A stretch of DNA of 64,000 bases from Rhodocyclus purpureus. Its GTDB lineage: Bacteria; Pseudomonadota; Gammaproteobacteria; Burkholderiales; Rhodocyclaceae. A program made the position numbers and the translations under genes. Location: the NCBI RefSeq assembly GCF_016653115.1, contig NZ_NHRX01000043.1, positions 62,001-126,000 on the forward strand, written 5' to 3'. Below are positions 1-11,195 of the stretch, piece by piece. Every line of letters begins with the position of its first letter. The stretch's first letter is position 1. The notes below the pieces were generated by a model. The model saw only the letters and a program-made list of their open reading frames with translations, ran no database searches and was not told the DNA's origin.

Positions 1-1
1 C

Positions 2-370
2 GCCGCACGTTCGGCCAACGCGCGCCGCGACAGTGCGCTGTCCGCCTTCGCAGCCGAACGCGAGGCGACGACGCTGGCCAAGGTCAATGCCGAAATCGCC
101 GCCGCCCTGGCCACTGCCGAGCGCGCCTTCGCCGGCTGGCAGAGCAGCGAAGACGCCGCGCGGCAACTGGAACAGGCAGCGGCACTGATCGCGCGCGCGC
201 GCAGCCTCGGTGAGGCCGGACTCGGCGAGGTCCTGCTCGCGCAGCGCCAGGCCAACGAAGCACGTCTTGCCGCCAACGCCAGCCGCCTCGACGCGCTCGA
301 AGCACGCGACCGGCTGCTCCTCGACACGCACCGCCTGTGGTCATACGCCGACGAAGACAGCGAGGATTGA
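2..370 (+). CDS. TolC/CzcC-family outer-membrane efflux protein, C-terminal fragment (5' end outside window)
   Basis: The frame opening at base 2 runs without a stop to TGA at 368-370, giving about 122 residues and no start codon, so the gene begins before the window. The peptide is Ala/Arg/Glu-rich with long heptad-like helices and an SLGEAGLGEVLLAQRQANEA segment. This is the pattern of the last coiled-coil hairpin of TolC-type outer-membrane factors, which carry a 'G-x(3)-L-L-A-R/Q-R' turn in CzcC-like metal-efflux proteins. The two-component genes that follow within 35 bp in the same direction fit a metal-efflux locus with its own regulator, as in czc/cus operons. The family call is fairly safe; the substrate cannot be read from this fragment. 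Confidence 0.75.
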   Translation, partial: AARSANARRDSALSAFAAEREATTLAKVNAEIAAALATAERAFAGWQSSEDAARQLEQAAALIARARSLGEAGLGEVLLAQRQANEARLAANASRLDALEARDRLLLDTHRLWSYADEDSED

Positions 371-397
371 CCGGCCAGGCGCCGATGGCCGCATAAT
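367..397 (+). promoter_or_regulatory. Possible sigma70 promoter giving a leaderless mRNA for the response regulator
   Basis: TTGACC (367-372, five of six matches to the -35 consensus) and CATAAT (392-397, five of six to the -10) are separated by 19 bp, slightly long. Transcription would start about at the ATG at 404. No Shine-Dalgarno is visible before that ATG, so the message may be leaderless. Spacing makes this tentative. Confidence 0.35.
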
Positions 398-403
398 CGC
401 GCC

Positions 404-1069
404 ATGCGCATCCTCATTGTCGAAGACGACCCCCTGCTCGGCGACGGCCTGCAGGCCGGGCTGCGCCAGGCCGGCTTCAGCGTGGACTGGGTGCAGGACG
501 GTCGCGCAGCCGAGCTGGCGCTCGCTGCCGAGGAGTTCTCGGCAATGGTGCTCGATCTCGGCCTGCCCGGTAAGCCCGAAGGAATGGCCCTGCTCCACGG
601 ACTGCGCGCGCGCGGCGCGACGCTGCCGACCCTGATCGTCACCGCCCGCGACACCGTCGCCGACAAGCTCGCCGGACTCGACGGCGGTGCCGACGACTAC
701 CTGGTCAAGCCCTTCGACCTCGACGAACTGGCAGCCCGCCTGCGCGCACTGATCCGGCGCAGCCACGGACGTCCGGCGGCACACCTCGAACACGGCGAGC
801 TGAGCCTCGACCCGGCAGCGCGGCGGGTGACGCTGGCGGGAGAGGTCATCGAGCTGTCGACGCGCGAACTGGCGCTGCTCGAAGCCTTGCTCGAAAACCG
901 CGGTCGCGTCCTGCCGCGCGCGCGCCTCGAAGGACTGATCTACGGCTGGAACGAGGAGCCGGAGAGCAACGCCGTCGAGGTGCATGTACACCACCTGCGG
1001 CGCAAGCTCGGCGTGACGCTGATCCGCACGGTACGCGGCGTCGGCTACACGATCGACCCGCTGCCATGA
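404..1069 (+). CDS. OmpR-family response regulator (QseB/PmrA/TctD-like)
   Basis: 221 residues. The N-terminal receiver domain (about 1-115) has the acidic pair EDD at residues 7-9, the phospho-acceptor Asp in VLDLGLPG (about residue 51), a switch Thr in VTARD and the conserved Lys in YLVKPFD. A winged-helix DNA-binding domain (about 125-221) ends in the typical HVHHLRRKL and TVRGVGYTI motifs. The stop overlaps the kinase start by 4 bp (ATGA), so the two are translationally coupled. The start at 404 has no clear ribosome-binding site but is the only start that leaves an intact receiver domain. It probably regulates the adjacent efflux gene; that is inferred from position only. Confidence 0.93.
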   Translation: MRILIVEDDPLLGDGLQAGLRQAGFSVDWVQDGRAAELALAAEEFSAMVLDLGLPGKPEGMALLHGLRARGATLPTLIVTARDTVADKLAGLDGGADDYLVKPFDLDELAARLRALIRRSHGRPAAHLEHGELSLDPAARRVTLAGEVIELSTRELALLEALLENRGRVLPRARLEGLIYGWNEEPESNAVEVHVHHLRRKLGVTLIRTVRGVGYTIDPLP

Positions 1070-2496
1070 GCGCAACGGCTGGATCGGACCCTCCGGGCGG
1101 CTCGCGAGGAATCGGGATCGACATCGGCACGCCGGGCCGACCCGGCTACTCGCTGCGCCGCCGCCTGCTCTGGCTGCTCCTGTCGGCCATCGCTGCACTC
1201 TGGCTGCTGCTTGCCATGGCCGTCTTCCTGCGCGCGCACGACATGGCCGACGAGCTCTTCGACGAACAGATGACGCAGATGGCGAGCAGCCTGCTCGACG
1301 CCAGCGCGGCGCGTCCCGACCTGCCGGACGCCCTGCCGTCGGCACTCGCTGCCGCCAACCGGCAAGGCACGCCCGGCTTCGTCTTCCAGCTGTGGCGACG
1401 CGAGGACGGCCAGGCAGGAAGCGAGACGCTGCTGGTGCGCTCGGCGGCAGCGCCTACGACGCCGCTGGTCGACGGCGAGGGCTTCAGCGAACGCCTGTGG
1501 GGCGGCGAACTGTGGCGCTTCTTCAGCCTGCGCGACCCTGCCGGGCGCTACCAGGCGCAGGTCGGCCAGCGCCACGACCTGCGCTACGCGCTCGCCCGCG
1601 ATGCCGCCGGTCGCGTGCTGATCCCGCTCATCGCCGGACTGCCGCTGCTGGCGGTGGCGATCTGGCTTGCCGTCGGCAATGCGCTCAGCCCGCTGTCGGC
1701 GGCGACCACCGCCGTCGCCGCGCGCCGACCGGAGTCGCTCGCCCCGCTCGAGCCCGGGTCGGCCCCGGCCGAGGTGCTGCCGCTGATCGACGCGCTCAAC
1801 GCGCTTTTCGTGCGCATCGACCGCGCGCTCGACGGCGAACGCCAGTTCACCGCCAACGCCGCGCACGAGTTGCGCACGCCGCTGGCGGCGTTGAAAACAC
1901 AGGCGCAGGTGGCCCTGCGCGCTGCCGACGACGGCCAGCGCCGGCACGCGCTAGAACGCGTCATCGCCGGCGTCGACCGGATGACGCAGCTGACCGAGCA
2001 GTTGCTGATGCTGGCGCGGCTCGACCCCGCGGCGACACCACTGCCGCAGCGAGCGCTCGACCTCGGGACGCTGACGATCGAGGTCTGCGCCCAGCTCGAC
2101 GCGGCGGCGCACGCACGCGGCGTCGAACTGGCCTTCGCCGGCTCGCCGGCAGCGCCGCAACTCGTCGGCGTCGCCGAACTGCTCGCTGCGCTGGTGCGCA
2201 ACCTCGTGGACAACGCGATCCGCCATGCGCAGACCAAGGTGAGCGTCGAACTGCAGCGGACGGCCGCTGGCGTCGAACTGATCATCGACGACGACGGACC
2301 AGGCATCGCCGAGGGACTGCGGCAGGACGCGCTGCGCCGCTTCGAGCGCCTCGGCGAGCGCGGCGGTGGCGGCAGCGGCCTCGGCCTGTCGATCGCCGCG
2401 CGCGTCGCCGAGTTGCACGGCGGCGAACTCACGCTCGGCGAGAGCGCGGCCGGAGGACTGCGCGCGCGCGTGGTCCTGCCGCCACGAAATGCCTGA
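1066..2496 (+). CDS. Two-component sensor histidine kinase (QseC/PmrB-like)
   Basis: 476 residues. An N-terminal membrane segment lies at about 33-56, followed by a periplasmic sensor region, a second membrane segment near residues 185-205 and a HAMP-like linker. The HisKA phospho-acceptor is in AAHELRTPLAALK, and the HATPase domain has an N-box (NLVDNAIRHA), DDDGPGI and GGGGSGLGLSIA G-boxes. It is translationally coupled to the upstream response regulator. No signal-specific domain is recognisable; the efflux gene upstream suggests metal or toxic-compound sensing. It converges on amrS, with 20 bp between the two stops. Confidence 0.93.
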   Translation: MSATAGSDPPGGSRGIGIDIGTPGRPGYSLRRRLLWLLLSAIAALWLLLAMAVFLRAHDMADELFDEQMTQMASSLLDASAARPDLPDALPSALAAANRQGTPGFVFQLWRREDGQAGSETLLVRSAAAPTTPLVDGEGFSERLWGGELWRFFSLRDPAGRYQAQVGQRHDLRYALARDAAGRVLIPLIAGLPLLAVAIWLAVGNALSPLSAATTAVAARRPESLAPLEPGSAPAEVLPLIDALNALFVRIDRALDGERQFTANAAHELRTPLAALKTQAQVALRAADDGQRRHALERVIAGVDRMTQLTEQLLMLARLDPAATPLPQRALDLGTLTIEVCAQLDAAAHARGVELAFAGSPAAPQLVGVAELLAALVRNLVDNAIRHAQTKVSVELQRTAAGVELIIDDDGPGIAEGLRQDALRRFERLGERGGGGSGLGLSIAARVAELHGGELTLGESAAGGLRARVVLPPRNA

Positions 2497-2516
2497 GGCC
2501 TGAGGCGCCGGCAGAT

Positions 2517-3626
<1,110 letters not shown>

Positions 3627-3636
3627 GTCCGATCTC

Positions 3637-4242
3637 CTAGTGCTCGCGCCACTTGTCGACGGCGTAGCGCGCCAGCCGCAGCTCATCGCTCCACCAGCCG
3701 GCGGGTAGTCCGGCCTTGCGCTTGAGATGGGCGAGGAAGTCGGCTGCTGCGGGGAGTTGCTCCCAGACCTGTGGCAGGAAGGTCGCCCGCCGGCCGGCGC
3801 AGTCGAGGATGACGCCGTCGATCCCCGGACGCAGTTGCGCCAGCGCGTCGGCCTCGTCGCGAAACCGGATCGGCTCGCTCGGACCGAGCAGCGACACCTC
3901 GACCCGGGTCTGCGGCAGTTCGGCAGCCGTCAGCGGCGCAAAGCGCGGGTCGTGAAACGCCGCGGCGACCGCATTTTCACGGACGTCGTCGGCGAGCGGC
4001 CGCCAGGCCTGCAGGCTGCCGATGCAGCCGCGCAGCTCGCCGGCCTGGGTCAGCGTGACGAAGCTCGCACCGGGCTCGCGCAGGCGCTGCGCCAGCGCCG
4101 CAGCGATCTCGTCGTCGGCGCAGGTCGAGCGCACCAGATCGGCGATTGCCGGCTGCTGCTCCTCCGCACCGCGCAAGAGCCGCGCACTGATCGCCGCGCG
4201 CGCCAGCTGCAGGAGCATCGTTCCCAAAGCCTCATTGGCCAT
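3637..4242 (-). CDS. amrA: AmmeMemoRadiSam system protein A (AMMECR1 domain)
   Basis: 201 residues, almost entirely one AMMECR1 domain. The hallmark LRGCIG motif and the following FHDPRFAPLTAAEL and VEVSLL segments are present. The start at 4242 lies inside the 3' end of amrB (11-bp overlap), so the pair is translationally coupled, and its stop sits 11 bp before the amrS start. AMMECR1 proteins occur in all domains of life. In bacteria they are often encoded next to MEMO-type and radical SAM genes, as here. No enzymatic activity can be assigned from the sequence. Confidence 0.93.
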   Translation of the reverse strand: MANEALGTMLLQLARAAISARLLRGAEEQQPAIADLVRSTCADDEIAAALAQRLREPGASFVTLTQAGELRGCIGSLQAWRPLADDVRENAVAAAFHDPRFAPLTAAELPQTRVEVSLLGPSEPIRFRDEADALAQLRPGIDGVILDCAGRRATFLPQVWEQLPAAADFLAHLKRKAGLPAGWWSDELRLARYAVDKWREH

Positions 4243-5041
4243 CGTGCGCTCCGGAAAAGGCGATGGCGGCGTAGCCGACGACGCGCAACTGGTCGCCGGC
4301 GGTATCGCCCGAGTTGCAGGCGTCGAGCAGATGCGCTGAAAGCCCGTGCCGCCGGGCAGCGATCAGGAAGCCATTCAGCGGAGTCGCGCCACAGGCCTGT
4401 TCGTGCCTGATGCCGCCGTCGAGGCTGACGATCCGCCGCAGCGTGGCCCCGTCGATGCGCCGTGCCTCGGCGTGGGGATGAAAGTGCGAGAGGTCGGAAC
4501 TGACGACGATCAGCGTCTCGTCGCCCCCCCATAGCCGCTCGATCACCTCGGCCACTTCCTCGGCGCTGGCATCGCCGACCGCCAGCGGCACCAGCCGGAA
4601 ACTGCCGAGGACCTGCTGCAGGAAGGGCAACTGCACCTCCAGCGAATGTTCCCAGGCGTGTGCAGAGTTGTTCGTCACCACTTGCGCGAGGTCGGCAATC
4701 GCGGTCAGCGCCTCGTCATCGACGGGAACCGTTCCGAGCGGGGTCGCGAAGGCTGTCGCCGTCGGCACCGCCAGGCCCCGTACCGGGATCCGGTGCGTCG
4801 GCCCGAGCAGGACGACGCGCTCGACGCGCGCAGCGACCGGCCGCAGTGACGCGTAGGCGCTGGCGGCCACGCCACCCGAATAGAGGTAACCGGCATGCGG
4901 GACGATCAGGGCCTTGGGCTGCAAGCCGGGCGGCGGCTGAGCGGCGGCGGCGAGCAGATCGCGTAGCTCCTGGTCGAGCATCACCGGGTCGGCCGTGTAG
5001 AAAGTGCCGGCGACCGCGGCCGGACGGACTGAGCGACTCAT
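4232..5041 (-). CDS. amrB: AmmeMemoRadiSam system protein B (MEMO family)
   Basis: 269 residues from the ATG at 5041, preceded by GAGG; an upstream ATG at 5080 would add a non-conserved extension. MEMO-family landmarks are in order: AGTFYTADP near the N-terminus, PHAGYLYSGGVAASAY, the EHSLEVQLPFLQ segment and VVSSDLSHFHP. MEMO proteins share the fold of class III extradiol dioxygenases, and the His residues in these segments correspond to its metal-binding positions. First gene of the amrB-amrA-amrS operon. A non-haem-iron oxidase role has been proposed for human MEMO1; for the bacterial protein the role is open. Confidence 0.92.
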   Translation of the reverse strand: MSRSVRPAAVAGTFYTADPVMLDQELRDLLAAAAQPPPGLQPKALIVPHAGYLYSGGVAASAYASLRPVAARVERVVLLGPTHRIPVRGLAVPTATAFATPLGTVPVDDEALTAIADLAQVVTNNSAHAWEHSLEVQLPFLQQVLGSFRLVPLAVGDASAEEVAEVIERLWGGDETLIVVSSDLSHFHPHAEARRIDGATLRRIVSLDGGIRHEQACGATPLNGFLIAARRHGLSAHLLDACNSGDTAGDQLRVVGYAAIAFSGAHDGQ

Positions 5042-5157
5042 GGCAGGGCCTCGCGGAGAGATACGGCTGTATCCTCTCAATATAGGCCAGCAGCATTCGA
5101 GGTCAACGCAGCGAGGCTACGCTCATCCTTCCGGCACGGCAAGTGCCGCCAGCTGCT

Positions 5158-6051
5158 TCAGCGCTGAACCAGCAGCAGGATGACCGCAGCGAGCCAGCCG
5201 GAACACGCCAGCAGCAGGTGGCGGTCGCGCAACAGCGCCGCCGATGGATCGCCGCCGCCACCGCGGCGATGCGCGAGGAAGAGGTAGCGGAAGATGCCGT
5301 AGACGACGAAGGGAACCGTGTAGATAAGGTGGCTCGTCCCGTGCATCGCCACCGTCTCGGCGCTCACGGTGTACAGGCTGTAGCTGACGATGACGCTGGC
5401 CGCGCTGATCCCGATCATCTGGTCGAGCAGGGGCCGGTCGTAGTCGTCGAGCACCTTGCGGTGACTACCGCCGCGCCCCTCCATCGCGCCGATCTCGGCG
5501 CGCCGCTTGGCGAAGCCGAGGAAAAGCGTGAGCATCATCCCGCACAGCAGCAGCCAGTGCGAGGGGGCGATGCCGACGGCGAGCGTCCCGGCGAGGATGC
5601 GCAGCATGAAACCGGCCGAGATGATGAACACGTCGAGGATGACGACGTGCTTCCAGCCGAGCGAATAGCCGACGTTGAGCAGGGCGTAGGCGACGACGAT
5701 GGCCAGCGCCAGCGGCGACACCGCCGCTGCCAGCGCCAGCGCCGAGACGATGCACGCGCCGCCGAGCAGCAGCGCCTGGGTGACGCTGACCGCGCCCGAA
5801 GCAAGCGGGCGGTGGCGCTTCTTCGGGTGCTCGCGGTCGCGCTCACGGTCGGCGAGGTCGTTGATCACATAGACCGCCGAGGCCGCCAGCGAGAACGCGG
5901 CCGCGGCGAAGAGGACGTCGCGCACCAGCGCCGGGTCGTTCCAGGCGTGGCCGAAGAGCAGCCCGACGAAGACGAAGCCGCTCTTCACCCACTGGTACGG
6001 GCGCAGGAGCTTGAGGTAGGGACCGAGGCCGCCTTGCGCTGGCTGGGTCAC
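5158..6051 (-). CDS. UbiA-family decaprenyl-phosphate phosphoribosyltransferase
   Basis: 297 residues from a GTG at 6051 that overlaps the upstream stop (GTGA); an ATG 42 bp further upstream is less likely. The motif NDLADRERDREHPKKRHRP is the first Asp-rich motif in the form seen in Mycobacterium Rv3806c-type enzymes (ND-x2-D-x3-D-x2-HP-x-K-x2-RP) rather than in UbiA or MenA. The RPYQWVKS start, SAVYVINDLAD, the LILDVF-like stretch after GWKH and the many membrane helices also match. Such enzymes move 5-phosphoribose from PRPP to decaprenyl phosphate, the first step towards lipid-linked ribose or arabinose. Coupling to the GT39 gene suggests sugar transfer to an envelope acceptor; epimerase partners (DprE1/E2) are not in the window. 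Confidence 0.85.
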   Translation of the reverse strand: MTQPAQGGLGPYLKLLRPYQWVKSGFVFVGLLFGHAWNDPALVRDVLFAAAAFSLAASAVYVINDLADRERDREHPKKRHRPLASGAVSVTQALLLGGACIVSALALAAAVSPLALAIVVAYALLNVGYSLGWKHVVILDVFIISAGFMLRILAGTLAVGIAPSHWLLLCGMMLTLFLGFAKRRAEIGAMEGRGGSHRKVLDDYDRPLLDQMIGISAASVIVSYSLYTVSAETVAMHGTSHLIYTVPFVVYGIFRYLFLAHRRGGGGDPSAALLRDRHLLLACSGWLAAVILLLVQR

Positions 6052-7589
6052 TGGCAAACCTCGCCGGCAAAGTGGCTCGCACAGAATTCGCACCCACGGC
6101 GCGGCAGCCAGGCCGGCGCCCGATAGAAACGATCGCGAACGCGCGCCAGGACGCCGTCGCGATAGGCGGCGTAGCTGAAACCCTCGCCGAGGACGAGGTA
6201 GTAGCGCGCGCCGTACAGCTCGAACTGGCGCAGTTCGACGCGGGCGAAATAAGGCGCATACTCGGCGAGCTGCGGCTCCTTCTTCTTCAGGATCAGCACC
6301 TTGCCGCCGTCGTGCGCACGCCAGTCGGTGAGGAAGTCATCCTGGCGCGCGTGGAAGGATCCCTCGCCGAAAACCGCGAAGGGGCGGTTCGCGTTGTAGG
6401 CCAGCGTCGCCGAGGTCGAATAGCTGTCGCTGGCGAAGAGGTGATCGTCGGCCCAGGGCTCGAGTTCGGCGAGCAGTTCGTCGGCGCGGACGGTGGGGAC
6501 GATGCCGTCGTAGAGATGGGAAGAGCGCCAGGTCTCGAGCGGCAGCACGGCGATCACGGTGATCACCAGCACGTGCAGCAGCGCGAACCCGGCCGACCAG
6601 CGCGCAAGCTGCTCGAGCTTCGGCAAGGGCAGCGCGATCGCCGCGAGCACCGCCAGCAGCGGCGCGAACGACGCCAGCCAGTGCAGGCCGACCGACTTCA
6701 GCAGCGAGAGGACGCCGAGCAGCGCAAAGGGAACCAGCGTCAGCCACAGGAGCGCGCTGCCCTCGACGCTGCGTCGCGCCGCATCGCGCAGCGCCGCGCG
6801 CTGGTCCCAGAGCACGTAGAGCAGCCAGGGCGTCGCCAGGTAGGCGAGCGAGAGCAGGTATAGCGGCGGGTTCTGCCAGCCGAAACCGGCGTCCCCGTGA
6901 CGGTTGAAGAAGTTGAAGAGGATGTTGACCCAGCAGTGTTCGCTGTTCCACCACAGGTTGTAGAGCGCTGCCGGCAGCGCGGCGACGACGAGCACGGCGA
7001 ATCCCGTCCAGCGCAGCCGGTCGCGGCGCGCCAGCACGACGTGCGCGAGATAGGCGATGCCGAGCAGCGCCGCGAAGTACTTGCCGAGGAAGGCCGCGCC
7101 GAGCAGTAGACCGGCGAGCGCGTGCCAGGCGAGCGCACGCGCGCTCGTCGGCGCACGCAGCGCAGCGACGTAGGCGGCCACCGACAGCGCGGTGAACAGG
7201 ATCACCGGCGTGTCGGTGGTGATCAGCACGTTCCACACCGACGCCGGTTGCAGCAGCACCAAGAGCGCCGCCAGCCGCGCGCGCTCGCGCCCGATCGGCT
7301 GCACGATGCGCAAGGCGGCCAGGGCAACGATCACCGGCAACAGCAGCGCCGGCAGGCGCAGCAGCCATTCCGAACGCCCCAGCGGCAGCAGCGCCGCCAG
7401 CCACCAGCCGACCATCGGCGGATGGTCGTAGTAGCCGCCGGCCGGATGTTCGCCCCAAAGGACGAAGTAGGCCTCGTCGCCGGTCATCGGCAGCAGCGCC
7501 GAGAAGGCGAGGCGGAAGGCGAACAGTCCGGCGAGCAGGGCGAGTCCGGCGAGGCCGCTGCCGAGCAAGGCGGACAGGCGGTTGCTCAT
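6048..7589 (-). CDS. GT39/ArnT-like integral membrane glycosyltransferase
   Basis: 513 residues. The first membrane helix is followed by a luminal loop with GDEAYF (the DE catalytic pair of the PMT/ArnT fold) and YYDHPPMVGWW; further signatures are TTDTPVILF and around ten more hydrophobic helices. The roughly 100-residue soluble C-terminal part follows the last helices. These enzymes take a sugar from a polyprenyl-phosphate donor and add it to lipid or protein on the periplasmic side. The 4-bp overlap with the polyprenyl-phosphate phosphoribosyltransferase makes a pentose donor a reasonable guess. Acceptor unknown; the lipid A/ArnT-like label is only by family. Confidence 0.85.
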   Translation of the reverse strand: MSNRLSALLGSGLAGLALLAGLFAFRLAFSALLPMTGDEAYFVLWGEHPAGGYYDHPPMVGWWLAALLPLGRSEWLLRLPALLLPVIVALAALRIVQPIGRERARLAALLVLLQPASVWNVLITTDTPVILFTALSVAAYVAALRAPTSARALAWHALAGLLLGAAFLGKYFAALLGIAYLAHVVLARRDRLRWTGFAVLVVAALPAALYNLWWNSEHCWVNILFNFFNRHGDAGFGWQNPPLYLLSLAYLATPWLLYVLWDQRAALRDAARRSVEGSALLWLTLVPFALLGVLSLLKSVGLHWLASFAPLLAVLAAIALPLPKLEQLARWSAGFALLHVLVITVIAVLPLETWRSSHLYDGIVPTVRADELLAELEPWADDHLFASDSYSTSATLAYNANRPFAVFGEGSFHARQDDFLTDWRAHDGGKVLILKKKEPQLAEYAPYFARVELRQFELYGARYYLVLGEGFSYAAYRDGVLARVRDRFYRAPAWLPRRGCEFCASHFAGEVCQ

Positions 7590-7611
7590 CTGCGGGACGG
7601 AGCGCAGGCGC

Positions 7612-8691
7612 TCAGCGGCCGGCTTCGACCAGGCGGCGCTGGCGCACGCCTTCGGCGAGTATTTCCATCACGGCGAGCGAATCCTCCCAGCCGAGGCAGG
7701 CGTCGGTGATGCTCTTGCCGGCTTCCAGCGTACGGCCGGGGACGAGATCCTGGCGCCCCTCGACGATGTTCGACTCGACCATGACGCCGACGATGCGCTT
7801 GTCGCCCGCGGCGAGCTGACCGGCGACGTCCTCGGCGACGGTGACCTGCTTCCCGAACTGCTTGCTGCTGTTGGCGTGCGAGAAGTCGATCATCAGGCGT
7901 GCGGCGAGACCCGCCGCGGCGATCTCGCTGCACGCCGCCTCGACCGAGGCGGCGTCGTAGTTCGGATGCTTGCCGCCACGCAGGATGACGTGACAGTCCT
8001 CGTTGCCCGTGGTCGACACGATCGCCGAATGACCGCCCTTGGTCACCGACAGGAAATGGTGCGGCGACTGCGCGGCACGGATCGCGTCGATGGCGATGCG
8101 CACGTTGCCGTCGGTGCCGTTCTTGAAGCCGACCGGGCACGACAGTCCCGACGCCAGTTCGCGGTGCACCTGCGACTCGGTGGTGCGCGCACCGATCGCC
8201 CCCCAGGCGATCAGGTCGGCGGTGTATTGCGGCGTGATCGTGTCGAGGAACTCGGTCGCACAGGGCAGCCCCAGCTCGTTGATGTCGAGCAGCAGGCTGC
8301 GCGCCAGACGCACGCCCTCGTTGATGCGGAAGGAACCGTCGAGGCGCGGGTCGTTGATCAATCCCTTCCAGCCGATCGTCGTGCGCGGCTTCTCGAAATA
8401 GACGCGCATCACGACGTAAAGGTCGGCAGCGAAGCGCTCGGCCTCCTTGCGCAGGCGGCGCGCGTACTCGCGCGCGCTGTCGACGTCGTGGATGGAGCAC
8501 GGGCCGATCACCGTCAGCAGCCGGTCGTCGGCGCCGTGCAGGATGCGGTGGATCGTCTGCCGCGCGTTGTAGGTCGTCTGCGCCGCACGCACGCCGACGG
8601 GAAATTCGCGAAAGACGTGCGCCGGCGGAACCAGTTCCTTGATTTCGCGGATGCGGACGTCGTCGGTATTGGGCTTGCTCTGCAGCATCAT
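7612..8691 (-). CDS. aroG: 3-deoxy-7-phosphoheptulonate (DAHP) synthase, class I
   Basis: 359 residues, the normal length of AroF/G/H-type enzymes. It condenses PEP and erythrose 4-phosphate at the entry to the shikimate pathway in the cytoplasm. Visible signatures: VIGPCSIHD, YFEKPRTTIGWKG, GSFRIN, GARTTESQ, PVGFKNGTDG, and DFSHANSSKQ with metal and substrate ligands. The start ATG at 8691 (followed by a second ATG) has AGGA eight bases upstream. The gene sits 22 bp upstream of the glycosyltransferase on the same strand, but a functional link is not obvious. Which aromatic amino acid inhibits it cannot be told reliably, so the symbol is by family. Confidence 0.92.
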   Translation of the reverse strand: MMLQSKPNTDDVRIREIKELVPPAHVFREFPVGVRAAQTTYNARQTIHRILHGADDRLLTVIGPCSIHDVDSAREYARRLRKEAERFAADLYVVMRVYFEKPRTTIGWKGLINDPRLDGSFRINEGVRLARSLLLDINELGLPCATEFLDTITPQYTADLIAWGAIGARTTESQVHRELASGLSCPVGFKNGTDGNVRIAIDAIRAAQSPHHFLSVTKGGHSAIVSTTGNEDCHVILRGGKHPNYDAASVEAACSEIAAAGLAARLMIDFSHANSSKQFGKQVTVAEDVAGQLAAGDKRIVGVMVESNIVEGRQDLVPGRTLEAGKSITDACLGWEDSLAVMEILAEGVRQRRLVEAGR

Positions 8692-8804
8692 TGGATTCCT
8701 GGAGGCGCCGGTTGCGACCGGCCTTTAAAGGGCGGGATTTTACGCGAAAGCGCGGACCCGCGCCGCCGGCTGCGCAGTTGCAGCAGCGCGCGGCGCGGCG
8801 GTGA

Positions 8805-10253
<1,449 letters not shown>

Positions 10254-10319
10254 GGTCGGAAGTCGTAAAAATCGTGGGCGCGGCGGTAGCCGCGGAGTGA
10301 TTCGTCAGGCGGTGGCAGG

Positions 10320-11195
10320 CTACAGGACGCGATGGCTGAGCGCCGGCAAGCTCTGGCGCACGGCGTCGATGCGCGCCGGATCGACGCAGCCGAGCACGAT
10401 TCCCGGGCCCTTCAGCTTGCGGTCGAGGATGCGGCCCCAGGGGTCGACCAACATGCTGTCGCCGTGCGTCTCGCGGCCGTTCTCGTGGCGTCCGCCCTGC
10501 GCGCTGGCGATCAGGTAGCACTGATTCTCGATCGCCCGCGCGCGCAGCAGGACTTCCCAGTGCGCGACGCCGGTCGTCTCGGTGAAGGCGGCCGGCAGCG
10601 CCAGCAGGTCTACGACACCGAGCGCGCGATAAAGCTCCGGAAAACGCAGATCGTAACAAATCGACAGCCCGACGCGGGCGAAGTCGGTGTCGAAGGCGAC
10701 CGGGGTGGTGCCGGCCTCGATGCTCGCGCTTTCATCGTAGCGCTCGCTGCCCTGCGCGAAACCAAAGAGGTGTATCTTGTCGTAGCGGGCAACACGACGG
10801 CCGTCGGGCGCGTAGGCGACGCAGGCGTTGAGCACCTTGTCGGGAGCGCGCGCAGCGAGCGGGATCGAGCCGCCGACGAGCCAGATACCGTGGCGCGCCG
10901 CGGTCCCGGCGAGGAAGTCCTGGATCGGGCCGGCGCCGTCCGCCTCGCGCACGGAAAACTTGTCGCGATCCGAGAGGCCGATGATCGGGAAGTATTCGGG
11001 GAGGACGACGAGTTCGGCCCCTTGCGCAACAGCGTCGGCGACCAGGCGTCCGGCAGCGGCGAGGTTGTCGGCGACGCGCGCTGCCGAGACCATCTGCACG
11101 GCGGCGACCGTCGCCGCGCGCCGCCTCGACGGCTCAGTCGGCGACGGGGTCTGCAGGTTCGCCGGGAACTGGCTGGCGTCGGGATTCGGGTTCAT
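10320..11195 (-). CDS. Carbon-nitrogen hydrolase, Nit/omega-amidase family
   Basis: About 291 residues from the ATG at 11195 (AGAGG upstream), which overlaps the 3' end of yhdP by 62 bp; an earlier in-frame start at 11324 would lie deeper inside yhdP. The nitrilase catalytic triad is visible: Glu in VVLPEYFP, Lys in YDKIHLFG, and Cys in SICYDLRFPELYR. The family resembles Nit1/YafV amidases. Nit1 homologues hydrolyse deaminated glutathione in metabolite repair, the best guess for this yhdP/tldD-linked member. The extra N-terminal ~30 residues are Pro/Ser-rich, so the true start could be further in. Confidence 0.85.
   Translation of the reverse strand: MNPNPDASQFPANLQTPSPTEPSRRRAATVAAVQMVSAARVADNLAAAGRLVADAVAQGAELVVLPEYFPIIGLSDRDKFSVREADGAGPIQDFLAGTAARHGIWLVGGSIPLAARAPDKVLNACVAYAPDGRRVARYDKIHLFGFAQGSERYDESASIEAGTTPVAFDTDFARVGLSICYDLRFPELYRALGVVDLLALPAAFTETTGVAHWEVLLRARAIENQCYLIASAQGGRHENGRETHGDSMLVDPWGRILDRKLKGPGIVLGCVDPARIDAVRQSLPALSHRVL

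Noticed and set aside
5131-5148. Intrinsic terminator CGGCAC/GTGCCG after the UbiA-family gene
   Set aside because: Only a 6-bp stem with no U-tract; too weak to call.
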